64,000 nucleotides of DNA. Source: Bipolaris cookei (Eukaryota > Ascomycota > Dothideomycetes > Pleosporales > Pleosporaceae). The notes under the pieces were generated by a model. The model saw only the letters and a list, made by a program, of their open reading frames with translations, was not told the DNA's origin and made no database searches. Below, piece by piece: positions 45,651 through 57,048 of the stretch. A program made the translations under genes and the position numbers. The stretch's first letter is position 1, and each line of letters opens with the position of its first letter. The stretch spans positions 124,001-188,000 of the forward strand of contig NRSV01000016.1 in NCBI GenBank assembly GCA_002286855.1. Reading direction: 5' to 3'.

Positions 45651-48600
45651 CTACTTGGCTTTCCCCGCTTTGCCTCTGCCCCTGCCTCTCCCCCTTCCCG
45701 TTCCGCGCCCTCTCGTCGACTTCTTCTTTGGCGATGTTCGATCCGTCATGTCTGTCAAATCTGTCTCGCCTTCGCTTGTCTCTGCAAAAAAGTGGCTCCT
45801 GACGTGCGCATCGCTTTTTCTGGCTGCTTTGCGCCTTGGCGCTGACCGCCTAGAGGGTGGAGGTGATGGTGGATTTGAGGGCGCATCGGAAAGTGCTCCA
45901 TTGGACAATTCATCACCCGTTGAATTGGGTTTACGAGTTAAGCGAGCTGGGGTCTTGGTGCCACGTCCTCTAGGACGGCCACGACTACGACCACGATCAC
46001 CTGATGTGGCAGCTGTAGACTTTCGATGACCCGATTCAGGTTTTGAATGCTCGTATTCTTCATCCTCGTCATTCCGTTTACCCTCTTCTTCGTCTTCTGT
46101 GTCTTGGTCGATACTCATTGCTTCATTGTGACCCGGGTTTTCGCTTCGTTCGCTCGGGGGTCGTTGTAACGCTTGAGTAAGTGAGATGGGTGTGCGATAT
46201 GCAGTCTTCACGACGGGCGCCTGCAGGCCTTTCTTTTCGCCGTGATCGATTGTCAGCTCTTCATCCTCTTCCTGGCTCGCGAGCAGGAAATTGCCTGCCA
46301 TGTCCAGGTCACGCTCGGCTGTCTGATGTGCCTTGTCCGGCATAAAACCGCCACCACCAGAGAGTTCCACATTGTCTCGCACAAAGCCCCCCTCAAAGTC
46401 AGTCTGAGCCTCAAACACTTCCCACTGTGACTTCCTGGTCTCGGTTTTCTCCTCTTCATCCTTGAGTGGCAATGCCTCTTCTTTAACCGGCAACTCCACG
46501 TCCTCCCCATACTCCTTCCTCATCCTATCTACTATCCTCAGTCCAGACGTAAATCTTCTCCAAAGCCCTAGCAGAAACCTCTCCCTCTTCTCCCTTTCTT
46601 TTTTTTGCTTCTCAGCCTCTTCAGCTTCCCAAGCATCTACAAGCATGTCTTCGTGCTCTGCTGCAACCACCACACCTGTGATTACCGGTACAGCGCGCTG
46701 TTTACCAAACTCAAAACCCGTACACGCTTCTGCGTAGTCGATTTTGAGCTTGCGGCATATTCGCGCAGTACCCTTGAGAGGCACGTGAACAGCCCCTTTG
46801 GGAACCATAGTTGGAACGTATACATCAATATTCCCAAATGCGTTACGTGGAATCTTACCATCGACAATTGGGTCGGGAATGATCCAATTGGTCTGTTCCT
46901 TGGAGTACAGACCCTGTTTCACTTTGCCACCTTCGATGCGTTCACGCTCCTCAATCTCACGTTTTCGAGTAACGGTGACGGCGCGCATAGGCACGAGCTT
47001 GAGCGGTTGCTGACCTTCCAACACTTCTCGCCCCTCTTTGTGCCACGATTCTTGCGTCTTGCACAACACAACATCTTTGCGGCGATATACCGGTTCTGAC
47101 TTTTCATTGTCTCCCTTGCCCATGACGAAGAACCTGACAATCTTCGCATCGCGTCTGAGAGCTTCCTCTCGCCGTAGATGACGTTCCAACACATATTCAG
47201 TGGAGTTCTTGTACCCCTGTAGCGTCTCCTTGCCACCTTCTTCGTCCATACCCTTCTTTCTTTCTGCTTGTGCAGGTACGAGGTCACCCTCGTCTTCCAC
47301 TTCGTCCCAAGGCTGGCGTTTGTCGTGAGGTCGCGCATAAGGTCGCATCAAGGATTTACACCAATCCCACTCTTCCCATCGTTTTACTTTCCCATGTTTG
47401 TTGTGAATTGGTACCTTCTCTACAGGCATGCGGAAACCTTTGGTTCTGCCAGGCCATTGATGCTTGGGCAGGTAGCGTATAGTGACATCTTTTGTAGTGC
47501 CGTCGGAAGAGAAAGCAATCAAATAGGCCAGGATTTGTTTCGCCTTGTCAGCCGCTGCACCACGAGCGTAGAAATTCACAAACTCATCTGGAGAAGCAGT
47601 ACTTGCAATAATGATACGAGGAAGTGGAGATACTGATATAGGCGTGTGTGTCAAATGTGAAATGGCTTCTGTCCAGTAGGTAGGGTATGGCAGCTCTTCA
47701 CCGTAGTTGCGCGCTTTCGGTGATCTCTTTAATGGTCTGTTATCCTCAGAGTCTGAAGATATAGATATGATACTACTCAAGTCGCTACTGTCGTCCATGC
47801 TGACATCGATTGATCCATCCGGCTTCTTTGCAGTGGCGGATTTCTTAGCCTTGCTGCTGGTTGGGGTTCCTTTTTCCGTACTTTGATTATCGGCGAGCTT
47901 CGAGCTGTTCAACTTCTCAAGGTTCTTTGGTTTACCTTCTTCATTCTGACTCCACCCAAAACCAACCGGCTGCAGGCTGACCACCATTCGCGCCTCAATA
48001 CCTAGTCCTCGGATCAGGGCGGTGAAGAGCTGTTCTCCAACATCTCTACTTCCTTGGCACTTTTCTGCGCATTCTCGGAAAGCAGCAATGTCTTCCAAGC
48101 GTTCGCCAAAAGTGTCGGGGTGATTAGGATCATGTTTCCAAGCTTTAATCTCGGCCTCCAATACTGATGGTGATAGGTAGCCACGCTTTCGCAAGCTTGG
48201 GGCAGTAATTTGGAACTTGGACTTCCAGTAAGCCGAGAGATATTTGAGAAGTCTGATCAAAGGATCGCCAGCTGACAGGTTCGGAGAGTTAAGCTCGAGC
48301 GGTTCGGCTGCTGCGCCCCAGTCGCGGGACCTCTTGTCATGTTCGGAAGGTTTCTCTCCCTCACCCTTGGCTTTGTTGCGAACATCCATTCGCTTTTGCG
48401 GGCTCTCATACACCTTGATACCCGCCTTGCCACTCTCTTTCCATTTTCCTTTAGGAGCTTCCGACTCTTTCTTTTTTGAACTGAGTGGTTTCTGCACCAC
48501 TGCCCGGCTGGATCCATCTCGAATTCCCGCATCGTTCCAGTACTTCTCTAGTTCGCGCCAGCACCCAGGGGACATGGCTTGAACCAGAGTCTTTTGAACC

Positions 48601-49178
48601 TCCTTGTCCTGAATCCACGCGTTTCTCATTAGGTTGTGGAACATCAAGAATTGTACATGCATACAATGAGTGGCGGTCCGTATCTGTCTCTGGACTTTTG
48701 AGGGACCCTTTCTTCTATCTGGATTGGTTTCGAATGCGGTTTTGGGCGCTACGGATAGCGTCAACGCAATATCTCCGGTGATGACGGGCGCAGGGCCGTG
48801 GTCTGGCTTTGTGTAATGATGCGTACCAAGCGCATCTTCCCAGGCACCATCTTCACTCTCGTCACTGTCTTCATCTGGCTGTTCCTTGGCCTTTCCATTG
48901 TCGTTGGTTGCGCCATTCAACAGGACATCCTCAAATTCATCTTCGGTGCTCTCTGGCTCTGATGATTCACTATCGCCGTCTTCTTCTTCTTCCAACAAAG
49001 CTTTTGTTTGCGACAGTGTGCGCTTGTTCTTTGGTGGCGCATCCAAAGTTTGGAAGACGGACACTTTGCCTGCGCGAGCGGGTGCTGGGGGTTTGCGGGT
49101 AGTACGTGCACGCTTTGGTGGCGATTCTGGTACGGGCGAGGTAGAGTACAAGCGCTTTCGCGCAAGTATAGGCGGCAT
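45651..49178 (-). CDS. RAD4: DNA repair protein Rad4/XPC
   Basis: Damage recognition factor of nucleotide excision repair. Intronless, 1175 residues from ATG 49178. Order: acidic, Ser-rich N-terminus; transglutaminase-like fold starting ATHCMHVQFLMFHNLMRNAW (about residues 175-550) with a long insert that is Lys/Ser-rich; then YPTYWTEAISHLTHTPISVS. The BHD1-3 region runs from LERHLRREEALRRDAKIVRF through NIDVYVPTMVPKGAVHVP to FEFGKQRAVPVITGVVVAAE (about 690-900). The C-terminal 250 residues are disordered, with AT-hook-like RGRSRGRPRGRGTK and a GRGRGRGRGK tail at the extreme end. Rad4 acts with Rad23 in the nucleus. Upstream codons are open for 7 residues without an ATG. At 1175 residues it is longer than yeast Rad4 (754), mainly through the tails. 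Confidence 0.94.
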   Translation of the reverse strand: MPPILARKRLYSTSPVPESPPKRARTTRKPPAPARAGKVSVFQTLDAPPKNKRTLSQTKALLEEEEDGDSESSEPESTEDEFEDVLLNGATNDNGKAKEQPDEDSDESEDGAWEDALGTHHYTKPDHGPAPVITGDIALTLSVAPKTAFETNPDRRKGPSKVQRQIRTATHCMHVQFLMFHNLMRNAWIQDKEVQKTLVQAMSPGCWRELEKYWNDAGIRDGSSRAVVQKPLSSKKKESEAPKGKWKESGKAGIKVYESPQKRMDVRNKAKGEGEKPSEHDKRSRDWGAAAEPLELNSPNLSAGDPLIRLLKYLSAYWKSKFQITAPSLRKRGYLSPSVLEAEIKAWKHDPNHPDTFGERLEDIAAFRECAEKCQGSRDVGEQLFTALIRGLGIEARMVVSLQPVGFGWSQNEEGKPKNLEKLNSSKLADNQSTEKGTPTSSKAKKSATAKKPDGSIDVSMDDSSDLSSIISISSDSEDNRPLKRSPKARNYGEELPYPTYWTEAISHLTHTPISVSPLPRIIIASTASPDEFVNFYARGAAADKAKQILAYLIAFSSDGTTKDVTIRYLPKHQWPGRTKGFRMPVEKVPIHNKHGKVKRWEEWDWCKSLMRPYARPHDKRQPWDEVEDEGDLVPAQAERKKGMDEEGGKETLQGYKNSTEYVLERHLRREEALRRDAKIVRFFVMGKGDNEKSEPVYRRKDVVLCKTQESWHKEGREVLEGQQPLKLVPMRAVTVTRKREIEERERIEGGKVKQGLYSKEQTNWIIPDPIVDGKIPRNAFGNIDVYVPTMVPKGAVHVPLKGTARICRKLKIDYAEACTGFEFGKQRAVPVITGVVVAAEHEDMLVDAWEAEEAEKQKKEREKRERFLLGLWRRFTSGLRIVDRMRKEYGEDVELPVKEEALPLKDEEEKTETRKSQWEVFEAQTDFEGGFVRDNVELSGGGGFMPDKAHQTAERDLDMAGNFLLASQEEDEELTIDHGEKKGLQAPVVKTAYRTPISLTQALQRPPSERSENPGHNEAMSIDQDTEDEEEGKRNDEDEEYEHSKPESGHRKSTAATSGDRGRSRGRPRGRGTKTPARLTRKPNSTGDELSNGALSDAPSNPPSPPPSRRSAPRRKAARKSDAHVRSHFFAETSEGETDLTDMTDRTSPKKKSTRGRGTGRGRGRGRGKAGKAK

Positions 49179-49489
49179 ATCTATGCCAGTAGATGTCAAA
49201 CTATCGGGACATCAGAATTAAAGTGTTGTGTTGTTTGTTTGCAAAAGTGAAAGTGCTGTGGCAGGAATGATGACGCAAGTGCCCCTGTTGATTTCCGATC
49301 GCACGGAACGATCGAGCACAGGGATCCGCCCGTCGCGTACCGCCCTGTCGCGTGGTCACGAGCGTTCTGTCGGCATGTATCCGAGAAGATCATCCTCTCA
49401 CATCTTTTTTGGGAAACAAAGAATAAGGCCTGGGAGGCAAGCTAGGTCTACTACGCCATAACTTCATTGCGTGCTACGAACCTGACTGG
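49179..49489. other. Intergenic, RAD4 5' to aminotransferase 3'
   Basis: About 310 bases acting as the RAD4 promoter side. Nothing specific seen. Confidence 0.5.
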
Positions 49490-51145
49490 CTACGTACGAC
49501 CTACTTTGTTATTCTTATAGAACTTGACAATCCTCCTTGCCGCTTCTTCCACGGTATCCTTGTTCACTGAAAATAGAAACCTAAAGTAACCTGGTATTTC
49601 TCCGTGATATCCGCGCGCAGCTGCCATTTCCACACCAAAATCGTAGAGCCTATCCTTGAGGTCGTCTTCAGCCTCCCATGTCGGGCTGCGTAGGCACGCC
49701 GACAGGTCGATCCAAAGGAAGAGCCCAGCGTTTCTACCCAAGGTGTCAGCTCTAGGCAAAGAAACGCCATAAAACGCCCAACACTTACGCTTTCTTCTCA
49801 TATGGAATACCAGCAACATCAAATGCTGCCGCAGCAATCTTTCTATGTTCTCTCAGACTATGCGCACTCTTATTGAAGAATTGCAGATGCCACTCCTCAT
49901 CCTCGAGTATGCATGTAGCGATCGCGTCGGTCATTGGTGACGCGCCGTGAAATCGCCTACCAATTGTCAGCCACCGCTCGCTGATAATGATAGGTAACCC
50001 ACGATAGAGACTGTACAGCCTGTCCTAGCTCGGTGTTCCTGGTAATCAAGCATCCTAGTCTCAGGCCGGCAGTAGCAAAGTCCTGTCAATGGGTTATCAG
50101 AGGCCAGTTGTGCAAAGTGGCATGTCAGAAACCTACCTTTGCCATTCCATACATTACATGAACAAGGTCATCATCAACAACACCCTTTGTGTCTAGCGAG
50201 AGCACAGATGTAAAACCTGGGCTCGAGGAATCTGTGTGATATACAGAGAAGGCGTAAATCTCATCACTGATCAGGTGTATCTTGTGCTTGTTACAGAAGC
50301 TCAAGATTGCCTTCAATGCATCTGGGGAATAGCATTGCCCTGTACTATTAGTTTCTCATGGCTTTACACAACACCAAATGACTAAATACACACCAAGAGG
50401 ATTGTGCGGGTTGGCCAAAACAAGCGCTCGCACTTTGATACCACTCTGCTCGGCTTGTAGCAAAGTACGCTCATAACACTTGACTGCCTTGATACCGAAT
50501 TGGTCCACGTCGCCAAACGAGGTATACATTAGCTTGCAACTGCGAGCGAAATTAGTCGTGTAGTGCTAGGTCTTGTTCTAAGAGGAACTCAACACACCTT
50601 GACATGCTCTGCAGATCTGGAACGAAGGATCCATAAATCGGCATACCCAGGAGCAAGGCATCATTCTCTCCATCAGTCATACACAGTGATAGTATGTCAT
50701 TCAATGCCGTCACGCCACTGACAAATGAAACATGCTCAATGGCTACGGTTGAGGCCGGTGAAAAGCGCTTGTTGATGAAGGAAGCCATTGCGGCCCTCAA
50801 ACGCTTGGAACCGAACGGGCCATCATGATACGTCAAAGATTCTGGTTCAAGAGATGGTATGCACTAAATTATCCTTTAGGTACCATACACCATTATGTCT
50901 ATGAAGGCTGACCTTTGTCTTGATATATTTAAGCGCCTCATCATGCATGAGAAACTGTTGCATGCATCAGCACTGGCTCTCACGACTTGGTGATATTCAA
51001 CATGATGCTCACTGACATTTTCGGCGTTTTTGAAAGAGACTAGGCCATCTGGATGCGTGTCTTTGTTGTACAAAGGGCTACGATCTTTGGTATAGCCAGC
51101 CGCCAAATCCAAAGCTGCATACTTACACCCACGGGCTGATAACAT
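49490..51145 (-). CDS. PLP-dependent aminotransferase, class I/II, ACC synthase-like (8 exons)
   Basis: Exons on the minus strand are 51145-51017, 50954-50913, 50863-50598, 50539-50394, 50339-50137, 50082-50003, 49956-49789 and 49733-49490, giving 425 residues. All are GT-AG with consistent phase; some donors are weak (GTCAGT, GTCAGC, GTGGGT). Landmarks: LTYHDGPFGSKRLRAAMASF, the VSGVTALNDILS cofactor-phosphate region, ANPHNPLGQCYS (restored by splicing), HLISDEIYAFSVY with the cofactor Asp and Tyr, and YGMAK joined to DFATAGLRLG with the Schiff-base Lys near 262. This resembles the ACC synthase-like branch. In fungi that branch includes true ACC synthases and secondary-metabolite enzymes such as GliI; which reaction applies here cannot be told from sequence alone. 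No biosynthetic neighbours are present. Confidence 0.88.
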
Positions 51146-52649
51146 GGCTTCTACGGTGCGGTGTCACTGGCTTGTTTGTTGATTGCTAAGGCTACGGTTT
51201 GGTCAAGAACTTTGGGCTACGTACGCAAGTCAATGCGGGGCAGACTCCGTACACAAACAAATTTCTAACATACAACGTAATCCTTGTCATTTTAACCTAG
51301 CACACTGAAATCATTAGCTCTAGTATCTATCGAAATTAAGCGCTGGCAAGTAGGAGTGGGCGTCAAGTGGCACAAAGTGGAGCTTGGCTGGTACCCTTGT
51401 TCGTGGATGCCTAGGAGGCCGCTCGCAATGTAAATCCTGAGGCGTCCTGACGAGCCAATGCACTGGAGCTGTGAGTCAAGCCTGGAATACTCGCTATAGA
51501 AGCCGAAAAACAACAAGCGTGAGATTTGCCTCACAAAGCATCGACCTGAATGGTACGGCTGAAGCGGTTGCCTCGATGTAAGGATGACTCGTGACATATT
51601 TGTGCCATGGGCGGCCTGTAGAGAAGTTGCAATATATATCCAACACTCATTCTCAGCCTGAGTATAGAGCAAACGGAACATTTCATTTCCATGCCGGTTC
51701 TCATAACATACATGAGACTATTTGTCTGGACTGTGTACTTTTGCACCAGAAACCTCCTCTGCAAATCAACAAAGCTCAGTGCATCCTCATCTACAACGAG
51801 CTCAAGGGAATTGGACACACAATCGCGATGACGACGCATACTTTATATCGTAAAAGCGTGGGGGCTCGTGGTGAAAAGATAACGAGGGCAGGGTGAAAGC
51901 TTCTGGACACGTTGGCACGTGAGAGGAGAATGCAATACGATTTCTTCGCCAAGTACCAAACAATTATTTCTTGAAGGCGTCTAGATTACGCAACACTGAA
52001 GGGGTCCCCATCATAGGAAAGAAGATTAAAAAATCCTCAGATACTGGCGATGTAAGTAAGTCACGTGTCGAGTTGAGCCGCATAACCCCTCTCCAGGTCT
52101 CGAAGTGGCATGGTGTCAAGACAATGGAGGGTTGCGCATCCCTGATTGCTGCGCGGTGCCGCCGCATTTTCCTTCGACACGCAACCACCACAGTCACACA
52201 CTTTATTGCATCAAAGTTGCACTTTCATCACTGCTAACATGTTCAACTGACAAAACCACAACTGCAGAACTCCCAAAGTCGCCAAAATGGTCGGCACCTA
52301 CATCATCAACATAGCCACAGCTCCCCGTGACCTGTGGCTCCTCAGGCAGCCGGCCTCCCCCAGTCCTCTGCCAGTGGCATGCACCCGCGATCCCAGATCT
52401 CACGCCCTTTTTTGTCTGGGCAGTCCTTCCTCTCCTCCTACACTTTGCTCTCCATCGTTGGTATTCTCTGACCATACAGTCTTGCAACCCTCCTTGTCCT
52501 GTTCACTACCTCTGCCATCCTCACATACTCCACCATAACCAAGTCTCTTCCTTAGGCACCCAAACCCACGCCAGAGCATGTACACATTGCTGCTGTTTGC
52601 AGTGCTGCTCACTGTTCTACTCCCACCAGCGGTAGCTTCAGGCCCAGTC
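51146..52649. other. Divergent intergenic region, 1.5 kb
   Basis: Between the aminotransferase and the C2H2 gene. It contains a tract rich in CT (52400-52560), as often found in fungal promoters. Frames at 52287-52538 and 52327-52635 are not supported, though an unrecognised 5' exon of the C2H2 gene could lie here. Confidence 0.45.
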
Positions 52650-53448
52650 ATGGATCTAACACCGCCTATTAGTCCATTGGACTTGACATACCCAATGGAG
52701 GAGCTTTTCGTATGTCACTTTTGCGCCCGCATGCAGTTCGAATTCTGCCAGTGCATTCTGGCTCTGGTAAGACTTGCACCCATCTGTGTGCAACTCCCTC
52801 CTAACGATACCAGCCACAGATGCCGTACAATTACGTAGCAGCGCCCGAACACCACGCTCCCATGAACATGTCGCCGCCGGATACACATGAGACGGAAGTG
52901 AACTTGGCACCAGTTTGGAACTACGTCACTAGCGACCGTAGGCCAGTTCTGAACGAGTACATCCAGCACATTGATGCGAACGAGACAACTGTGCAGCCGA
53001 TTACTGTGCAGGCGCATATCGAGGATACATACACCCCCGGCGACCGCTCGTCGTCGCGCCAGACCAAGTCTAGGAAGCGCTCAAGCAGGCGGCAAGCTCC
53101 TCGCGAAGGTGGTTTCGTTTGCAACGAGCCGGAATGCACTGAAGTATTCAATCGTCAGTGCGACCTCAAGTGAGTCTAGTCTCGAGAGTATACAACTTAG
53201 CGTAACTGACCGTCACTAGCCGCCACCAGAAGACATCCCACTGTAATGAGCGGCCTCACGTGTGCCCAACTTGCAGCAAGGGCTTCATGTACCCGAAGGA
53301 CCTTCGCAGACACAAACATCAACACAGAGATCCCTCGTCCATCATGGTCACCTTTCGCTGCGAACATCCCGACTGCACCAACCTCGATGGCTTCTCGCGC
53401 AAGGACAATCTCCAGAGGCACAAGCGAAGGCAGCACCCGGAACAATAG
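52650..53448 (+). CDS. C2H2 zinc-finger protein, three fingers
   Basis: Predicted exons 52650-52766, 52814-53169 and 53220-53448 give 233 residues. A shorter version starts at ATG 52820 (192 residues), and the 5' end is uncertain. A basic patch (RQTKSRKRSSRRQAPRE) precedes three C-terminal fingers. Finger 1 is CNEPECTEVFNRQCDLNRH, with the last His pair completed across intron 2. Finger 2 is CPTCSKGFMYPKDLRRHKHQH. Finger 3 is CEHPDCTNLDGFSRKDNLQRH. It is probably a nuclear DNA-binding regulator; its targets are unknown. The optional first exon encodes a Cys-rich stretch (FVCHFCARMQFEFCQC), which is odd for this family and lowers confidence in that exon. Confidence 0.72.
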
Positions 53449-54171
53449 CTGTTGCGTGATGCACAGTTGAGATTTCTTTCATAATTGTCATTTCATGTTG
53501 CTTTGTTCTCTATCTCCTACCTCCTATCGTCCTTGCGATTATTACTGCTTCTCTTTTGTTTTTCCCACGGTAACGTCCTACTGTCTCGTTGATCTTTGAC
53601 GGCATTGGTATTGAAGGCGCTGCATATTGTTTGTGTTTTCTGGATAATACCCTTCACTGACGGTTGTAGCAAGTGCTGCTTATGACTTGGGTGGCCTGGC
53701 GCCATATTGTTTCGTTTTGTTATGTCAAAAGGATTTCTTCTTTTTTGCCTTATGTCCTGGCGTAATATGTTAGCAAAAGGACTATGCAATCATGTTTCGT
53801 CACGTAGCTTCTTAGGAGAAAATCCGGTCCCCTAGAGCAGCGAACCAGAAAGAAACTACACTCAGCTTAGCATTCAAGCATGTTAGTTGTCACTTGGTGT
53901 GTTTCTTGTTCGCATTGCCAATGAATTTGTGTCTAGAGATTTCTCAATGCTCAGATGACGTCAGTGAACCTTGATGTTTGACGCTGATTTTGGAACAACA
54001 CATTGTTTCCATTGCGCTTTAACAACCATTGACATTTTCACATTAGGATTTCTCCACTCTAAAAGGCTACATTGATGTAACTGTTGAACAATTTGTTCCA
54101 TATCATTCATTCATTTGCCTCGCAAGTCCGACTCGAGCATCGACTCTGGTATCACGATAACTCTTCTTTCT
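53449..54171. other. Convergent intergenic region
   Basis: About 720 T-rich bases between the C2H2 gene and the FAD oxidase 3' ends. No gene seen. Confidence 0.55.
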
Positions 54172-55923
54172 TTACGTGAACTTCTCAGTAAAAAAAGACT
54201 TGAGGCGATCCCAAACAGGTAAATCCTCACTCTTTGGCCCACTCAACTTGTGGTATCCCGGCTGCAACGTCTGGAAAACGCCCTCGGGGTCGTACTTGCG
54301 CGCGATGTCCTTTAGCTTCTTGGCGCTCTCGCCGTAACTCGCGACCACGTCCTGAAACTGACTCGCGTAATTCATGTACAGGTAGTTGTGGTTCAGTCCC
54401 ATGTCCTTGCTCACCTTTTTGATCTGTGCAACCATGTCCGCGGCAGTCTTGAGTACGAGCTCGTCGTCTTCGGCGTTGATCCACTGGAAAGACTGCAGGA
54501 GCAGGAGAAAAGGGCCGTCGGAGACGGAAAGACCAAGGGCGTTGCCGCTGTTTTTCTCCATTTGCTTGAGCTGTGGCTCGGTGACGACTTGGAAGGTGTG
54601 TGCGGGCACGATACCCGCTACGTGTGCGAGCTTGTCGCCAACGTCAAAGGTGATGTCGACGAGTCGGTCGATAATTTCGCGGTTTTTGAGTTTCACAGAC
54701 GCGGTCCAGTAGGATTGTCGCATACCCTTTGGACTTGATTCCGCCAGGGCTAGGGTCAAGTTAACCAGGCTGTTGATTTTGGCGTTGTTGACAATCGCGG
54801 GGACTTTGTTCCACGTGTCAAAAATGGGTGCGTCCGTCTTTGGGTCTGCATATTCGAGCTCGGCAACTGCAAGTCGCATGTTGTTCCTTGTATCGAGGAC
54901 AAAGGACAGAAACTGCGCAGCCTTGGGGTCGCTCTCGATATTTTTGGCTACTTCGACAAAGGCATCGATGGCGGCTGAGAAACTTTGGTTGATGAATACT
55001 CTGTCTCCGCCATACATGAGGGGGCCGTGAGCAAAAGTCTCGAGATCGAATCGCGTCACGATGGCAACGTTGTTGCCGCCGCCGCGTAGTGCCCAGAAGA
55101 GATCAGAGAATTCGGAATCGGGGGTGGCAGTTACAATGCGTCCGTCTGCAAGGACGACTTCATATGACAAAACATTGTCGCATGCCCAGCCACGCTGGTT
55201 GGAAAAGTGGGAAATGCCACCGCCTGTCACGAGGCCTCCAATACCAATGTCAGCGACACGGCCACCCACGACCGCGAGGTTGTGCTCAGCCAGACTGCCG
55301 TAGATGTCGCTCCAGAGGGCCCCAGGTCCAATTGATGCAATCTTTTTATCTTCAGACAGCGTAATGCCCGCCATGCGTTCAAAAAGTACAGTTATGCCTC
55401 CATCTGCGCTGGATGCACCTGCAAATTGGGCATGGCCTCCACTCCGAAATGCAAACGGACACTTGTTCGCGTGGGACACACGCACTATATTTGCCACTTC
55501 TTGCGCCGTCTCCGGTCGGAATATGCAGCGTGGTACGGGCTCTCGCTGTTGTTGGGACCAGAAGCCGTCAATCGCGGCTTTATAGTCCGGTTCTTCGCTG
55601 CCCGCGACTTTGGCAGCGCCAAATTCTCCCAGGAGTGAAGCGCACTAGAAATTGGAAGAAAAGAATTGGTCAGCTGAACAGATCCCATGATCATGATAAA
55701 TCTCTGTAAAGATTTTGGGGTAGATGAGAGGAAAGCTTACTGCTGCTTCGCAAGGGTCGGTAGAATTTGCTTGGATTGATTGCAATAACGTTGCTGCATC
55801 GTTGCCATCTATACCATCGGAAAGTATGGCTTGAGAGCTATTTGAATCGGAGGGGTCAGGCGTCGTTTCTGCGAGCGTTGTGAGCGCAATGGCTGCAAAG
55901 AGTGAGACGGCGGGAAGGCGCAT
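54172..55923 (-). CDS. Secreted FAD-linked oxidase, berberine-bridge-enzyme type
   Basis: Exons 55923-55741 and 55644-54172 (intron GTAAGC...TAG) give 551 residues. Residues 1-19 are a signal peptide (MRLPAVSLFAAIALTTLAE). The FAD-binding type 4 domain shows CIFRPETAQEVANIVR, then FRSGGHAQFAGASS, whose His near 132 is the usual covalent FAD attachment point, then IGPGALWSDIYGSLAEHN and GGGISHFSNQRGWACDNV. The WALRGGGNNVAIVTRFDLE segment and a C-terminal BBE-like motif (YMNYASQFQDVVASYG...RKYDPEGVFQTLQPGYHKL) complete the family pattern. I do not see the second covalent Cys (CxxV type) of bicovalent members with certainty: the position reads WACDNV, so it may be present. The substrate is unknown; oligosaccharides or secondary metabolites are typical. 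Confidence 0.9.
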
Positions 55924-57048
55924 GGTGGGTGCTTGTCTGCATTGACTTGTAAGGACTATCGGAACATGCTTAAACAAACGTTCGAGCCTACCTTGGACAC
56001 GCGATTGTCCAGTCGAAAATGAAACTATGCGATGGTGACTGCAGCTACTTGGGTAACCACTACTACCAGTTACCTGGCCAGCACATGAACCCACAATTCC
56101 TGTGGACACAATCGAAGCTTTATACTTTCGTACCAGTAGTACCTGGTCTTAAAAGCCATGCGGCCGGGGCGAGATGTAGGCCCCCAGCTTCTTCAGACCC
56201 CGCATAGCCGGATTTTGCAGAAGTCCAGTATGAACGTCCCGAAAGTCTATCTGGGTTAATGCCTGAGGAAGTTCGGTCGACGGTCTTGTCCCGAAAGAAG
56301 CGATGGACTCGCTTACAATTCGTAGCAATGGTTGAGCTCTCTAAATTCACGCTTGTGCGCTGAACTAGACTGCGTCTTCAATATGACCATATTGACCGGA
56401 CTTGCGATACAAAAAACCCTGAGCCCTTGCGGTCCATGCATTGTCGTGTGCCGATCATAGTACACGTCACGTCGATTGTTTGGTGCTACAGGCGGTGAGG
56501 TGGGCTGTGGGCCTTAGTAAGAGATAAGTCGGTGGATGCAGTTGGTAGAATGTCTCCAGAAGGTAAGGGGGTAGTACTACCCCGCCTCACTCTTCAAATA
56601 TCAGGGCCTAACCACGGATCAGAACACTGTCTGGACCGTTCCTATCTCATCTCAGGGTCTACAAGACTAATCGATTCAAGCCAGCACTAGGATTTAGAGT
56701 AACGCAGTAAGTGATAAGGACAAGGCACCAGCTATGTAAGCAGGGTCGCAACACCTACACTTGCCACAGAGGCAACGCAGTAAGTTACATTACTATCTAG
56801 CGAGCTCCAAGCACAAGGGCACAAACGTTAAAAGCATTTTGCCAAAAAACACACAGGCTAAAATATACGCTGTAGAAAGACAAAGACGACATGGTATACG
56901 CTGATCATAACATTCGCAGGGTAGTCTAAGTGTACGCGGCAGGTGAAGGGGGTATCAAGAGCAAGACCAAACGAGAAAAGCAGACAGGGCGCCATACAAA
57001 ACAGTACAAAATCATAAAGCAACACTATAGTACAACAGATAACAGAAA
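55924..57048. other. Intergenic, FAD oxidase promoter side
   Basis: About 1.1 kb. Only short frames; nothing recognised. The left part should hold the FAD oxidase promoter. Confidence 0.5.

Noticed and set aside
52710..52736. A 27-base intron in the C2H2 gene (GTATGT...GCAG)
   Set aside because: Too short for splicing in fungi; reading through it keeps the frame.
52578..52838. Small secreted protein starting MYTLLLFAVLLTVLL
   Set aside because: The hydrophobic start is tempting, but the frame ends without a domain and overlaps the exon predicted for the zinc-finger gene; it could only be decided by transcripts.
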